Source: Chalara sp. BL73
Taxonomy: Eukaryota > Ascomycota > Leotiomycetes > Helotiales
NCBI GenBank assembly: GCA_918026815.1
Contig: CAKJVC010000150.1
Coordinates: forward strand, 1,612,001-1,676,000
Direction: 5' to 3'
DNA: 64,000 bases
The notes beneath the pieces are model-generated. The model was given only the letters and a program-made list of their open reading frames with translations, did no database searches and was not told where the DNA came from. Positions 33,986 through 44,732 of the stretch are shown piece after piece. The translations under genes and the position numbers were made by a program. Every line of letters begins with the position of its first letter. The stretch's first letter is position 1.

Positions 33986-36900
33986 CTAAGAGATATTAAG
34001 GTGCGACTTCAGCAGCTTGACTACCATCTCATGCCCCTTCTCTGATGCCCGTAATAGCGGCGTCTGTCCATTCTTATCCTTTGAGTCGACATCGACCTTG
34101 CCCGTCTTTAGCAGTGTTTTGACTACCGCCTCGTCCCCGTTCCACCCCCCCGCCGCCCACGATAGCGGCGTCCGTCCATTTTTATCCTTTGAGTCGACGT
34201 CGACCTTGCCCGTCTTTAGCAGCACCTCGACCGCCGCCTCGTGCCCCTTTTCCGCCGCCCACGACAGTGGCGTCCGTCCATTTTTATCCTTCGAGTCGAC
34301 GTCGATTTTGCCCGTCTCTAGCAGCACTTCGACTACCGCCTCGGCCCCGTTCCACCCCCCCGCCGCCCACGATAGCGGCGTCCGTCCATTCTTATCCTTT
34401 GAGTCGACGTCAACTTTGCCTGTCTCTAGCAGCCCCTTGACCGCCGCCTCGTGCCCCTCTTCCGCCGCCCACGACAGTGGCGTCCGTCCATTTTTATCCT
34501 TTGAGTCGACGTCGATTTTGCCCGTCTCTAGCAGCACTTCGACTACCGCCTCGGCCCCGTTCCACCCCCCCGCCGCCCACGATAGCGGCGTCCGTCCGTC
34601 CTTATCCCTTGAGTCGACGTCGACCTTGCCCGTCTCTAGCAGCACTTTGACTACCGCCTCGGCCCCGTTCCACCCCCCCGCCGCCCGCGATAGCGGCGTC
34701 TGTCCATTCTTATCCTTTGAGTCGACATCGACCTTGCCCGTCTTTAGCAGCACCTTAACTGCCGCCTCGTGCCCCTTCTCTGATGCCCGCGATAGCGGCG
34801 TCTGTCCATTCTTATCCTTTGAGTCGACATCGACCTTGCCCGTCCTTAGCAGCGCTTTGACTACCGCCTCGGCCCCGTTCCACCCCCCCGCCGCCCACGA
34901 TAGCGGCGTCTGTCCATTCTTATCCTTTGAGTCGACGTCGACCTTGCCCGTCTCCAGCAGCACTTCGACTACCGCCTCGGCCCCGTTCCACCCCCCCGCC
35001 GCCCACGATAGCGGCGTCCGTCCGTCTTTATCCTTTGAGTCGACGTCAATTTTGCCCGTCTCTAGCAGCACCTTGACTGCCGCCTCGTGCCCCTTCTCTG
35101 ATGCCCGCGATAGCGGCGTCTGTCCATTCTTATCCTTTGAGTCGACATCGACCTTGCCCGTCTCTAGCAGCGCTTTGACTACCGCCTCGTCCCCATTCCA
35201 CCCCCCCGCCGCCCACGATAGCGGCGTCTGTCCATTCTTATCCTTCGAGTCAACGTCGACTTTCCCCGTCTCCAGCAGCACCTTAACTACCATCTCGCCA
35301 CCCCCCTCTGCCGCCCACGATAGCGGCGTCCGTCCGTCTTTATCCTCCAAGTTGACGTCGATTTTGCCCGTCTCAAGCACAAGAGCGAATATAACCTCGT
35401 CTCCAAGCTTCGCTAAATATGAGCATAGGGTCCGGGTTGAGAATTTGAAGTCGCGTCCCAACTTGCCATGTCTGCCTTCATCCTTGGGGTACTGGCGGCA
35501 TAGTTCACGAAGCTGACTCCCTGGAGACTGATGCACCGCAAGAGCATGCACAAATGAACACACAGCTTCCTCACTCCCAGTGGCAAGAGCTGCGAAAAGG
35601 GGAGGCCCGTAACGCTCCTTTCCCACTTCAAACCATGGTAGGATGGATGGATAAGCCTTTATGAGGTATGACATGTTACCCTCCGCCAATAAATACAGAA
35701 GACTCACATCATTTGTATGTCTGCGTACTTGATGCTTCTCGAACAGATTGTCGAGCTTAATCCAACGAGGAAGTGGGAAGCTCTGAATAATATTTTCCTG
35801 AGTGATGCCGCATCTTGCTGCCACATCTGCATGATATAGCACATTGTGTACAGCATACTCCAGGAAGGGAAATGCACTAGTAGCTGATTGGCGTAAGTCT
35901 GCAGCTTTCTGCGATGAAGCTTTTGGAAGACTCTCGGGAATCGCCAGAGGGGTAAAAACGTCTATGTTTATGTAGTTGAAGCAGCAATGCTTCAATCGCT
36001 CATGACTTTGACCTTGAAGATTGCCTCCGAGATCGGGCCAAATGTTTCTAAGCCCGTTTTCCTTTAGCAGAAAGTCCTTCACCGATTCATGAATGAATTG
36101 AACTTTCTGAATCTTGGATGTCGTGATTTCGGCGAGTCCTTTTGAGGAATTAAGTATGAATCTTTCAATAACATCTTTTGTAATCTCATCAGGATCCCAC
36201 TTTGACAAGATCTCAGGCTCAACTCCAGAAAGAATCGCAAAGTACAACTGCTCTGGACTCAAGGGTTGCTTTGAGAAGAGAACCCACTGAACACATAAAA
36301 TTAATTCATCCCTATTGTGTGAGTCACGTGTCAAAATATCGCGGAACAGTTCATATAAGTCACCAGGGATTTCCCAGAGTCTTCGCCGAAGTGCGTGAAT
36401 GCGGCCACCATCGTATTCCTTATTCAGCATTCCCACGACGAGAATAACCCACATGAAAATCCCTAAGGCTTTTTCTTGAAGCTCTGTTCGGATCTGATTA
36501 GCAATCTTACTATTCCCAATCTTTAACTCGCTGCTAAGGTAGTTAGTTATATCCTGGTCGTGTCCTTCTTGCCCCTCTAGGGCTAGCTCCAGCCCTTTAC
36601 GGATTGTGATGTGCGGGTAGTGCCTGCTTGAAAAGCAAACTTGGAATCGGATACCAGCTAACACGGCTTGTTCGCCGACATATTCAAAGAAAGATATCAT
36701 ATCCCGAATCTGATCTTCTTCGCATTCATCCAAGGCATCAATAAAACAAACTACAGAGGACTCTCCAAGACTTTGAATGGCTTGTCCTAGCAGCATTTTC
36801 AGTGATTCGACACTCCATTGGTGGTATTTGCTGATGTTTGACGTTGAGAGACTAAGCGAGTCAAAGACGAACTGAAGCGCTGGAAGCCGTTCGAGGAGTT

Positions 36901-38059
36901 GCAGTAAGAGTGACTGATAAGCCCCAATCGTAGACTTCTCCAGGCTCTCACCTCGCGCATGAAAGAAGAACGAGATAACGATCCTGTCTTTCATCATCAT
37001 GCGGGCATTACTAAAAGCAAACTTCATTAACGTCGACTTTCCCGTTCCAGGCTTCCCTTTGATCCACAGGAAGCCGTGATGTTTGCCCAGCTTAGTGGCA
37101 TCAAGCCAGTCGAGGTATTCGGACTTTTCCAGCAACCATTTACATGTCTTGGCGTGAGCTTTCTTAATGGTCATCTGGCGCGAATCGATTTGATCGAATC
37201 TCAACAAGTCCACCAGAATGCTTTTTTGCTTTTCATTGAATGGCATGTTTGATAACGGCTGGCGATGTCGCTTTCGTTGCTCGGTGGAGAGCGCTGGTGA
37301 CATAGTAGGCGATTCATCTTTTAAAGACTGTTCAATCTTCTTCCGCAGCCGAATAGACGCCTTTTTCCGTCCTTCGCCGTATATGAGCGGCATATGGATG
37401 TCAAAAATGCCCAGTAGGGAGTATGCAGCGTCTTCTTCGCGTTTTGTTTGGCGGTTTGCTGCCCACGACATGCGATCCTCCACATTAAAATGAGACAAAT
37501 GGCTTCCTCGAAGGGCTTGGATAGCGATTCCCGTTATCTCATGGAGAGTTTGTTCCAGTGATTGCTTGTCGCCGAGCCGCTGTTCCTCCTCGGAGAAGAA
37601 TTCAACTGACGTCGGAGCAATAAGCTCTTGAAGCGTCCAGCCACGAGTAAACCATCTGCTTTTCTTGAATGAAGATTTCCATCTCCGGGAGAATTCGCCG
37701 TCTCCATCAGAAGTACTGACTGAAACATCGGACAGGTACACATAGCATCTCGCCGCATCCTGGTACCAGCGAAACATGGAGTTGATAGCTTCTGCGAGCT
37801 CTGCGCTGCTTGACTTGTCGATGCAGCAAGTGTCCACCCAGAAGAATGGTAGACCGTCACTAGCAGCTTGTGTTGCGCAGAAACGGATCTTTTTGTAGCC
37901 AGCCTTGCTTTTGCCAACACCCTCCACCAGGTCTTTGAAAGAAACCTCTTCATCATCCGCTCCCCATGTGTGCGAAAGAATAGCATAGCGCGGAATATTG
38001 TCACCTACATGCTCGATCAGGCTGAAGCCGCCGCCTTCTTTAGTCTGCAAGAGTCGCAT
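33986..38059 (-). CDS. HET-NACHT-ankyrin NLR (STAND incompatibility-type receptor)
   Basis: A single exon; the ATG at 38059 (MRLLQTKEGG, 1357 aa) is chosen over 38113 because family members start at that motif. HET domain, residues about 20-180: RYAILSHTWG, FFWVDTCCIDK, WFTRGWTLQELIAP. NACHT: P-loop GKPGTGKST (335-343) and Walker B VVCFIDALDEC (436-446). A helical linker follows, then 13 ankyrin units from about residue 900 to the end, with 34-residue (GHEAAV) and 36-residue (GGWNGxEAVV) types in a mixed order. Units are almost identical in DNA. Such proteins oligomerise on ligand sensing and trigger HET-driven cell death in fungal allorecognition. There are no lesions. A dispersed repeat flanks the gene in inverted orientation. 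Confidence 0.93.
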   Translation of the reverse strand: MRLLQTKEGGGFSLIEHVGDNIPRYAILSHTWGADDEEVSFKDLVEGVGKSKAGYKKIRFCATQAASDGLPFFWVDTCCIDKSSSAELAEAINSMFRWYQDAARCYVYLSDVSVSTSDGDGEFSRRWKSSFKKSRWFTRGWTLQELIAPTSVEFFSEEEQRLGDKQSLEQTLHEITGIAIQALRGSHLSHFNVEDRMSWAANRQTKREEDAAYSLLGIFDIHMPLIYGEGRKKASIRLRKKIEQSLKDESPTMSPALSTEQRKRHRQPLSNMPFNEKQKSILVDLLRFDQIDSRQMTIKKAHAKTCKWLLEKSEYLDWLDATKLGKHHGFLWIKGKPGTGKSTLMKFAFSNARMMMKDRIVISFFFHARGESLEKSTIGAYQSLLLQLLERLPALQFVFDSLSLSTSNISKYHQWSVESLKMLLGQAIQSLGESSVVCFIDALDECEEDQIRDMISFFEYVGEQAVLAGIRFQVCFSSRHYPHITIRKGLELALEGQEGHDQDITNYLSSELKIGNSKIANQIRTELQEKALGIFMWVILVVGMLNKEYDGGRIHALRRRLWEIPGDLYELFRDILTRDSHNRDELILCVQWVLFSKQPLSPEQLYFAILSGVEPEILSKWDPDEITKDVIERFILNSSKGLAEITTSKIQKVQFIHESVKDFLLKENGLRNIWPDLGGNLQGQSHERLKHCCFNYINIDVFTPLAIPESLPKASSQKAADLRQSATSAFPFLEYAVHNVLYHADVAARCGITQENIIQSFPLPRWIKLDNLFEKHQVRRHTNDVSLLYLLAEGNMSYLIKAYPSILPWFEVGKERYGPPLFAALATGSEEAVCSFVHALAVHQSPGSQLRELCRQYPKDEGRHGKLGRDFKFSTRTLCSYLAKLGDEVIFALVLETGKIDVNLEDKDGRTPLSWAAEGGGEMVVKVLLETGKVDVDSKDKNGQTPLSWAAGGWNGDEAVVKALLETGKVDVDSKDKNGQTPLSRASEKGHEAAVKVLLETGKIDVDSKDKDGRTPLSWAAGGWNGAEAVVEVLLETGKVDVDSKDKNGQTPLSWAAGGWNGAEAVVKALLRTGKVDVDSKDKNGQTPLSRASEKGHEAAVKVLLKTGKVDVDSKDKNGQTPLSRAAGGWNGAEAVVKVLLETGKVDVDSRDKDGRTPLSWAAGGWNGAEAVVEVLLETGKIDVDSKDKNGRTPLSWAAEEGHEAAVKGLLETGKVDVDSKDKNGRTPLSWAAGGWNGAEAVVEVLLETGKIDVDSKDKNGRTPLSWAAEKGHEAAVEVLLKTGKVDVDSKDKNGRTPLSWAAGGWNGDEAVVKTLLKTGKVDVDSKDKNGQTPLLRASEKGHEMVVKLLKSHLNIS
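33990..35370 (-). repeat. tandem ankyrin-encoding repeat array (102/108-bp units)
   Basis: Thirteen units within the NLR gene, each containing a conserved ATCCTTTGAGTCGACGTCGA-type block (plus strand). Unit lengths 102 and 108 bp keep the frame, so recombination between units changes repeat number without a frameshift. Near-identity suggests continuing homogenisation. Confidence 0.9.
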
Positions 38060-38464
38060 AAGGGGGATTGTTAGGAAAGATATTGGCAAGACAAGTATAG
38101 TCCAAGAAATCAACAGACTCCAATGATGCTAGCTGGTGAATTAGTAGAGTATAATCCAAGGACGAGTTAAGCACAATAGCGGGGCAGGAGGCAGTGCAAG
38201 GCGGCTAGGCTCCAACGAGATGAGTATGCGGATTTGAAGTGCTTTGGACAGCAACTAATTTAACACTTGATGCCGCCACCGCTAGCAGGGAGGTTGGCCG
38301 GCCCGCTCCCGCCATAGGGTTTTGCAAGAGGAGTGATGCTTTCCTAAAATAATATTTGAGGTTATGGTGCGGAGGTCTGATCGCGGTTAGAAACTAAGGC
38401 GCTTTGGGCTCACTTAATAGAACGCCACTGTGGCTAGTGATAAGCCCAATAGCGGAACAACACA

Positions 38465-38688
38465 CCATTCCCAATCCCGAGTCGGATTTAATAATATTCC
38501 GAATCTTGTGCGACCCGCACCGCCACAGATCTTACAGTAAGTAACTTCTAAATGATGGCATAAGACGTGCAGAGTTATCTTGCATTAACTAGGATTGGAG
38601 TCTCGCTTCCGCGGGAAGTACCAATCGACTTAGCGATCCTGCATGAATTTGCCTGCGACAGCGCGCGTAGGGCCGATGATAACTTCCT
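38465..38688 (-). repeat. dispersed repeat 9, copy Y (inverted relative to X)
   Basis: The reverse complement matches 32910-33130. With copy X it brackets the HET-NACHT-ankyrin gene about 5.4 kb apart, allowing inversion or hairpin formation. Confidence 0.75.
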
Positions 38689-38725
38689 AGCATCAGGACG
38701 AGGATCCAAGGCTTAGTGTTAGGGT

Positions 38726-38874
38726 TATCACTTGACCAGCTCGCGTGTGTTCCTTAGTTGGGACTAGTAGCGAGAGCCATACTCAGTCGAGCACCTCTTC
38801 TCCTTAGTTTAGTATTTTCGTATTGAAGCACCTACAACCCGCCTTTCCAGGCTCATAGAACCGTGTTCGTGACA
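38726..38874 (+). mobile_element. solo LTR, family 1
   Basis: Runs from TATCACTTGACC to TTCGTGACA and shares CTCGCGTGTGTTCCTTAGTT and TCTCCTTAGTTTAGTATTTT with other copies. The first bases are degenerate (TA for TG). It lies 37 bp from repeat 9 copy Y. Confidence 0.65.
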
Positions 38875-39252
38875 CATATGACCTTTCTAGTTGCTTAAGT
38901 TCAAAGTACCCCTCATTTGTCTCACCACACAGGGAAGCACGTTAGTTGATGAAAATAGGGTCCTGACGCCAAAAGCTGACTAAGCCAAATCTGGCCAATA
39001 GGCTTGGCAGTTTCACAATCCCCAACCCCTCATTTTCGCTATCTCTGCGCCATGCGGCGGCACCTTTGAACGTCAAGATTTCTGAGGTGATAAGAGTTCA
39101 TTAATGTCTTCGATTTCACCCCATATTCATGGACCGAGGTTTATCCGGAAGTGACATAAAGCGAATCCTTCTGTCTCTCCAAGCTACCTCTTGCAACAGA
39201 AGTTACAGAACGCATCTATTGCAAGTGCAAACTTTGGCATTCTGCTGGGCTT

Positions 39253-40246
39253 ATGGCCACTGAAAACGATGAAAGCAAAGGGAAGGAGGTAGAGCTAGAG
39301 CAAGAAAAAATACCCGACGAAAACGACCCCAAAACGAAATCAAAATGGTTTGGGCGCTATCACAACGGCGAGTGGTACTGCCACTGCAAAGATGGCGATC
39401 GCAAAGCAAGGTGTCGAACTTTGAGACGAGTTGATCGAGATAATTATGGGAAAGCTTGTAAGGTTCTTATATCTTCAAATTCATATTATTGACAATAGGA
39501 TAGTCTGGATATGTCCAAAAGGCAAGGGGAAAGGCCAATGCACTTTCTTTATCCTCGCTGAAGAAGAAGAGCAGGTGAAAGAATGGCTCGCAGACTTCGG
39601 CTCCGCTCCACCACCTGAACCACCAACTCCGAAGTCGCCAGCGACGCCTTGGACACTATCCAAACGAAAAGCTGTTTCGACAGAAAATTCGGACCAGGAG
39701 CCGAATGGTGGGCCATCTTCTCAGAAAATCGATAAGGAGAACCAGGATATGTACGATGCAGGAAGTCCGTCGAGGAAGGTGGCGAAGGTTACGAGATTCG
39801 AGAATCCAGGACAAACTTTCAGAGATAGATTGACGGGCGCGGGGGAAGGATTGCCTACGCCTGATACGGGTAATAAGGATGCGAATGATGCGCCTACTTC
39901 ATCACCGTCACAGCCTCCGAACGGAACGCCGACGAGAACGCAGCTCATACCTGCCATTGACTTGACCAGAGACGGCGAGGACGAGGAAGAAGGGCGCTTG
40001 ACATTGTCTGATGCGGTGATAGAGCTGCTTCGGGAGGAGAACGTGAGGTTCAATGATATTACGGAGTTATTGATTAGAGATGCGATTGATACAGAGACGA
40101 AGGTACAAGATGTGAGGATAAAGGGGTTAGAACGGACTATTAGGAGGTTGAGGAACAAGATTGATGAGCTGAAGAATAAAGCGGACAATTTGGAGAGTAC
40201 GATGTTGTTGTTGACGGGGAGTCAGACGGTTGAGCTTTCTGATTGA
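39253..40246 (+). CDS. GRF-type zinc-finger protein with C-terminal coiled coil
   Basis: Two exons, 39253-39457 and 39504-40246 (315 aa). Splicing at GTAAGG...GGATAG restores the zinc finger across the junction: CHC at 43-45, then GKAFWICPKGKGKGQC with Cys72 and Cys81, then TFFILAEEEE. GRF zinc fingers bind single-stranded DNA and occur in topoisomerase III, NEIL3 and APE2-like proteins, as well as in many small fungal proteins of unknown role. The middle is low-complexity and Pro/Ser-rich with KRK-type basic patches. About residues 240-305 form a heptad-rich helix (LERTIRRLRNKIDELKNK). A nuclear DNA-binding role is likely; the specific pathway is unknown. Confidence 0.8.
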
Positions 40247-40878
40247 GGAGTTGGGCGGACAGAGCGGGTCTGGTATTGTGAAGAGGAAAGGGAAACGGTG
40301 ATGGGGGAAAGTGGGACTTGGGTGGAAGTTGCGCGACCAGAGCTGAGAGGAAACGGAGGGCGCAAATGACAGAAAAGAAGAAACGGTATTGCATTGTAAT
40401 AATGTGGAGATTTGTGCCATTTGAATTGCATAATAGGGTCTATTTAGGCGAATATAGTAAATGGATGGGATAAAGAACTTTGTTAGTTAACTCTACAAAC
40501 CTTCCATTCACCAAAGGGGTTCAAATGGGACTCCATATCCTAAAAATGGCACCTATCTGGTATAGAAGCTACTGTCGCCTTCACCAAGTCTCGTCGCAGC
40601 ATCGACTCCTTCACTGAAGTTAGTCCAACACCAGGTCATCTCGCTTCTACATCCACATATCGACAATCAATTTGCCAAAGACGGTTCAAATTTCAGCAGC
40701 CTTTTCCACGATTTTGTCTGAGTTAGACTCCTTCGGACGCCAGCCTTACCATGTTGGCCGCCTAAGCAGCTGGCAGCGCATGGGTTTTTATAAAATGCCC
40801 GGCGAGGAGGGTTATCCGATCGCCTATTTCTCTTGCAGAGAGGAGCTGGCATTGTAGGTATTCCACCAAGCTAATTCG

Positions 40879-41109
40879 TGTAACAGCTCAAGGCGAACAG
40901 GGATCTCGATCCGTAGATCCCAGGGAGAAGGACTCAACGGTGTGAACGACGATTAACTGTCATAAAGAAAAGAACAAGCTACAGATTAAAAGGAGGATAA
41001 CTCTTTGTATACAAAAGACTAGCCAGGGGCCAGTGTAAGCGAGTCGGCCCTGTGGTGTCAGGGGCCGAGACCTAGGGGCAATAAGAGAAGTTGGGCCGGG
41101 GCCGTGACA
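40879..41109 (-). mobile_element. solo LTR, family 2 (copy C)
   Basis: Bounded by TGTAACAGCTC and GGCCGTGACA. It is shorter and more diverged than copies B and D. It abuts a family 3 fragment without any gap. Confidence 0.75.
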
Positions 41110-41192
41110 CCATCTTTCCTTAGCTTTAGATTCTCTCGTGCTATACTGCTGTTGCCTACTGCATCTGTAGATGCACAGCGCGTGCCGTGACA
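41110..41192 (-). repeat. LTR family 3 fragment
   Basis: The reverse complement begins TGTCACGGCACGCGCTG and continues with CATCTACAGAT, equal to the first about 80 bp of family 3. The rest is missing where the family 2 LTR abuts. Confidence 0.7.
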
Positions 41193-42426
41193 CGCCGCAA
41201 ACACGTACAATATCCCTGAATCGACTTTCCGATATCGCGTCAATGGAGGACACGCGCAAAGGATTGCGAGCCGTAAACAATAAAAAAATTTTATTAAGTA
41301 GATATTATTTATGGATAAACGAGGCTTACTAGTTAGACATCGCTTAATTAAACAAATTGTGAATCTACTTCTTTAGAAGCGATCGAATACCGCCCGTAGC
41401 GGTTTTTTTACGGCTGGCAAAAATTGGGCTGGGAACTTTGTGTCACAGTTACCACGTGATTGCTTGGATGTGCTTTTCTATTCAGGACTAGTGTTCCACA
41501 TACTTGACTTGATAGAGGCGCGAAAGTGGGGAAGCTACATTCCCAGCACCCTTTGCTACAAGAGTGACGCTTCAGCCAGGTGCTATTGCTAACCCAAACT
41601 CGGTTCTCGGGTTGCTGGGGAGCCTTAAAAGCTTGCTATTCGGCGCTTCAATTGAGCCTTCAGTAGTTCTCACGCTGCTACACTACACGGCTTCGCTTCC
41701 CAGACATACCGCACGAAATCGAGGCAGATATCAACATAGCCCTCTAATGTGTTGCCGTATTATTGGTCCGGGAAATTGTGGCCAACCGCTCGCGGCATGC
41801 ACGCGCGGTAATAAAGACTTTGGGATCTCAGGCCCAAGTTGTTCTTGCCCCTCCGTAGATAATTGAATCAAGCCAAACGCTGCTAATCCCACCGGCCTGT
41901 GGCTTCGGTGACAAAAGCTCGGGATGTGGTTGCTTGAAGATTGACAAAGAAGCAGGGAGGTGGGAAGAAAAGTGGCGATGAGCGAGGAAATGGCGCTGGG
42001 TCATATGGCCCAATTGGGACCTCGGTGACTTTGCTGGGTTGCCGACCATCGTCACTTGAACATTTGAGGACTCTGGCCTCCCGTCCATCTGCCCAGCGGT
42101 CTGGGAACTTCAACCACCCAAGAAAATCGATTTTGTAGATGAATGGTCGTGCTTGCGTCCATGGTGTGGTATTCACGCATGCAGCTAGATAAATCGAGTG
42201 GGTGTAATCAACCCATGAGGGAGCCTACCCCGCGTCTTCTTCTTACAGCCTCGCCGAGTAGAAGTATGGTTTCTATGCATATGGAAGAAGAGAGAATTGT
42301 TTTGGCTTGGTGTGGAGGGAAAGACGTGAGGTTGATGGAGCTCTCTGATGCTCGTTCCTTTCTCCCCTCAATCGGCACAGGCACATGTCACTTATTTTAG
42401 GCATTGATCTACCGTCAATATATACA

Positions 42427-42440
42427 TATATTTATAAAAG
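42427..42440 (+). promoter_or_regulatory. TATA-like element
   Basis: ATATATTTATAAAAG lies about 35 nt before the ATG at 42468. The resulting leader would be very short. Confidence 0.35.
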
Positions 42441-42467
42441 CAAAGCAGTTTCTTAATTAGATATTTG

Positions 42468-43946
42468 ATGGAGCCATTCTCGATTGCAACCGGAATTTTT
42501 GCCTGCTGGGCGGCTGCAGAATTACTCAACAAGTGCTCGAAGTCTCTTTATCGAAGCGGGCGGAGGGTCAAGGGGGCGAAGGATGACATCGCAGAGTTCG
42601 CGAACGGTGTTAAATTGTTTGCCTGTCTTATTGGAGCAGCGTGTACTGCTCTAGAACCTTACACTGCTATCTCGGATGATGAGAATCTACATGTGCTACA
42701 ATATCTAATGAAACACCGAGTTCTCGCTAAATTGGTTGATCAATCTGAACGTGTGACGGACGAAATTTGTAACTACGTACCCGCTATTCGAGGTCTCAGA
42801 GGAATACCGAAATTGATCGTCGCTTTGAAATGGATATCTCGAAAGAAGGATATCGAGGCGATGGTCCCAAAGATGGAAAGTGTGAAGTGCAGTTTTCAAC
42901 TGGTAATGAATAGCATTATCCTAGAAGATATTCGATTAAAGCCTCGAACTAAGCAGGTAATAGGGAAATGGAAGCTAGACCGAGCCAATTAATATGTGGA
43001 CTAGGCTGATATCAGATTAGAAAAAGACTTAAACGTGAAATCAAAGTCCATATTAGAACGATAGAGATGCTGCAAGAAAAACTCGAGGCAAAACCAGGAT
43101 CGTCTATTGAAGACTCGGAAGAGACGTTCGTTTCTCTTAACCGCAATGTGCAAATCGCACTTCAGAATTTGGGGACAAGCATAGTGAATGAAAGACGGGT
43201 ACCCGGATATCAGCCCCCACCAACGTCTCCCACTGCTTCTTCAATAAATACGGAACCTCCAACAGTACTAAACAATCCTCAAGCCTCAACCTTTGATATA
43301 GGTCCTTCGCCCTCTCCTACCTCTTCACGAAATCGTAGCATCGGATCAACATCTATGTCTATCCCTCCTACCCAGGCTCAACCACAAAGATATCAACGGT
43401 CTTCTTCTGTTATAATTGCGTCTGCGCCAGAATCGCGCTCACCATCCCCTGAAATCCCAGTGGTTAGTAACAACGGCCCGCCTGCATCAACAGAAAGTAT
43501 ACCCGCCCCACCCCCCGAGAGCGACTTCCTAGCTCGTCCACGAGAACAGCAACCTCCTCCACCTAGATCCGTCCGCCAACTACCAAGCTGAGGCAGGCTA
43601 TATAACTACACCATCCGGTCTCCTCTCCATAACCGCAAAACTGGATGAAAACCTCAGCGAGAACCTAATCACACAATCCTTCGTCGTCGCCCACAATCTC
43701 GAGATCGAACCCATAGATGCAGATGAAAACGCCGAAGAGGGGATCTGGGTCCAGATTGGGGGTGGGAAGAAGGAAAGATGTGTCGGCAAAGTGAGGGTCC
43801 AGTGGAGTATAGGTGCTTATTCTTGGAAGCGAGAGTTTCCGGTTCATTGTTGGGTTTGTGTGCATGGAGCTGCGGTTGGGGATTTGGTGTTTGGCAGGCG
43901 GTTTGTGGAGAAAAGGGAGCATTATTGGAAGGGGGGGAGGGGGTGA
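42468..43946 (+). CDS. protein with STAND-type fungal N-terminal domain, function unknown
   Basis: Three exons proposed: 42468-42956, 43016-43462 and 43533-43946 (449 aa). The second intron (GTTAGT...TTCCTAG) is needed to join the Pro/Ser-rich middle with a conserved-looking end (SGLLSITAKLDENL, HNLEIEP, VQWSIGAYSW, FVEKREHYW). The start MEPFSIATGIFACW resembles the N-terminal domain found in front of NACHT or ankyrin modules in many fungal proteins; it is helical with a hydrophobic first helix. The middle (about 195-310) is disordered and proline-rich, possibly a ligand for WW or SH3 domains. I do not recognise the C-terminal domain. No NACHT is present, so it may act as a partner or regulator, but that is a guess. 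Confidence 0.65.
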
Positions 43947-44044
43947 AGAGAAGGCGTGGTGGAGAGTTTGGTGAGATGTCGTTTTAAATTTGATGGAAAC
44001 ATTGTACGCTTGAAATCGTTGCTTTAATTTAGGGTCTTGGAGTT

Positions 44045-44330
44045 TCAGATACGGCACGCGCTTGCCATCTGGTGAAAGGGCTACTGTGGCGACCTCGCCT
44101 GAATGGCCTTCGAGCGTTTGTAGCGCAGCGGTCCAATTTGCTTCTATTTTTTTTTAATTTTTTTTTTGGATCTAAGATGGAATATACTCCTTAAATCGAT
44201 TTTGGATGAGACTTTTCTCCGATACAAAGACAAGGGCCGAATAATATAGTTGTAGAGGTGTCTGCTGACACTTTGGCCTAAGTGTAAGGTACCCATGAAC
44301 GGGAATCCTGTCGCTCTCGTACATACTCCC
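44045..44330 (-). pseudogene. NACHT-WD40 NLR remnant (linker plus first WD repeat)
   Basis: Reading down from about 44290: TPLQLYYSALVFVSEKSLI, FKEYIP, then a TAG (44172-44174), a second stop, NWTAALQTLEGHSG and LSPDGKRV. This equals the linker and first WD unit of the intact gene at 61430-61660 (TPLQ/APLQ, YSALVF, EEYIPLW, WSAVLQTLEGH). The first stop falls on the conserved Trp. The rest of the gene is absent. It lies just downstream of, and antisense to, the STAND-N-terminal gene. Confidence 0.8.
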
Positions 44331-44714
44331 AGGCAAGAATGATGCGGGCGTTTAATGTGCGGCGTTATGAGAAGGTGCAGCAGGGAAGGCGTCCCCAGAT
44401 CCTTATCTCTGGTATCTTCCACTTTAACTTTACTTGTTGCTGAGGCCGGTCGGCAACCTCTTGTCTTGGGGCCCGTAGCGTCGCTCTCATTAGAAGCAGC
44501 TGGCAACTGTGACATTTTCGTCCTGTATGCATTCCCGTCGTCCCAATACCGCCTGGCTGCTCGCGTATTACAATGAGTGCTTTGGTGGACAGCGAAGCGT
44601 ATGGCAAGACGAAAACAGGGTATTGCCGTGTAAACTACCACGGTAGCGACCCCAATTCAATTCAGATAAGGAGGGGCTAGAACCATGGTTGTTAGGCACT
44701 GGCTTTCGGGATTT

Positions 44715-44732
44715 GGGGGGGGGGGGGGGGGG
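44715..44732 (+). repeat. poly-G tract (18 G)
   Basis: An uninterrupted run of 18 guanines. It is a likely site of length variation or assembly error, and could form a G-quadruplex. Confidence 0.9.

Larger units (their letters stand above)
38060..39252. other. intergenic with repeat 9 copy Y and an LTR family 1 copy
   Basis: No gene recognised beyond the repeats. The NLR promoter lies in the first few hundred bases but shows no clear TATA. Confidence 0.4.
40247..42426. other. intergenic with LTR remnants
   Basis: Contains LTR family 2 copy C and an abutting family 3 fragment. No gene recognised elsewhere; open frames around 41564-42176 overlap on both strands and have no domain. Confidence 0.45.

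Noticed and set aside
33990..35370. Direct repeat array resembling a CRISPR at first glance
   Set aside because: Units encode ankyrin repeats in frame with the NLR; there are no spacers, and the organism is a fungus.
34017..35516. A 499-codon open frame antisense to the ankyrin array
   Set aside because: It mirrors the repeat units; a unit open in one antisense frame stays open because units are multiples of 3 bp. The predicted peptide is a Ser/Pro-rich low-complexity repeat with no family.
38060..38113. Upstream ATG for the ankyrin NLR adding 18 hydrophobic residues
   Set aside because: Family members begin at the MRLL motif; the extension would look like a signal anchor, which does not suit a cytosolic NLR.
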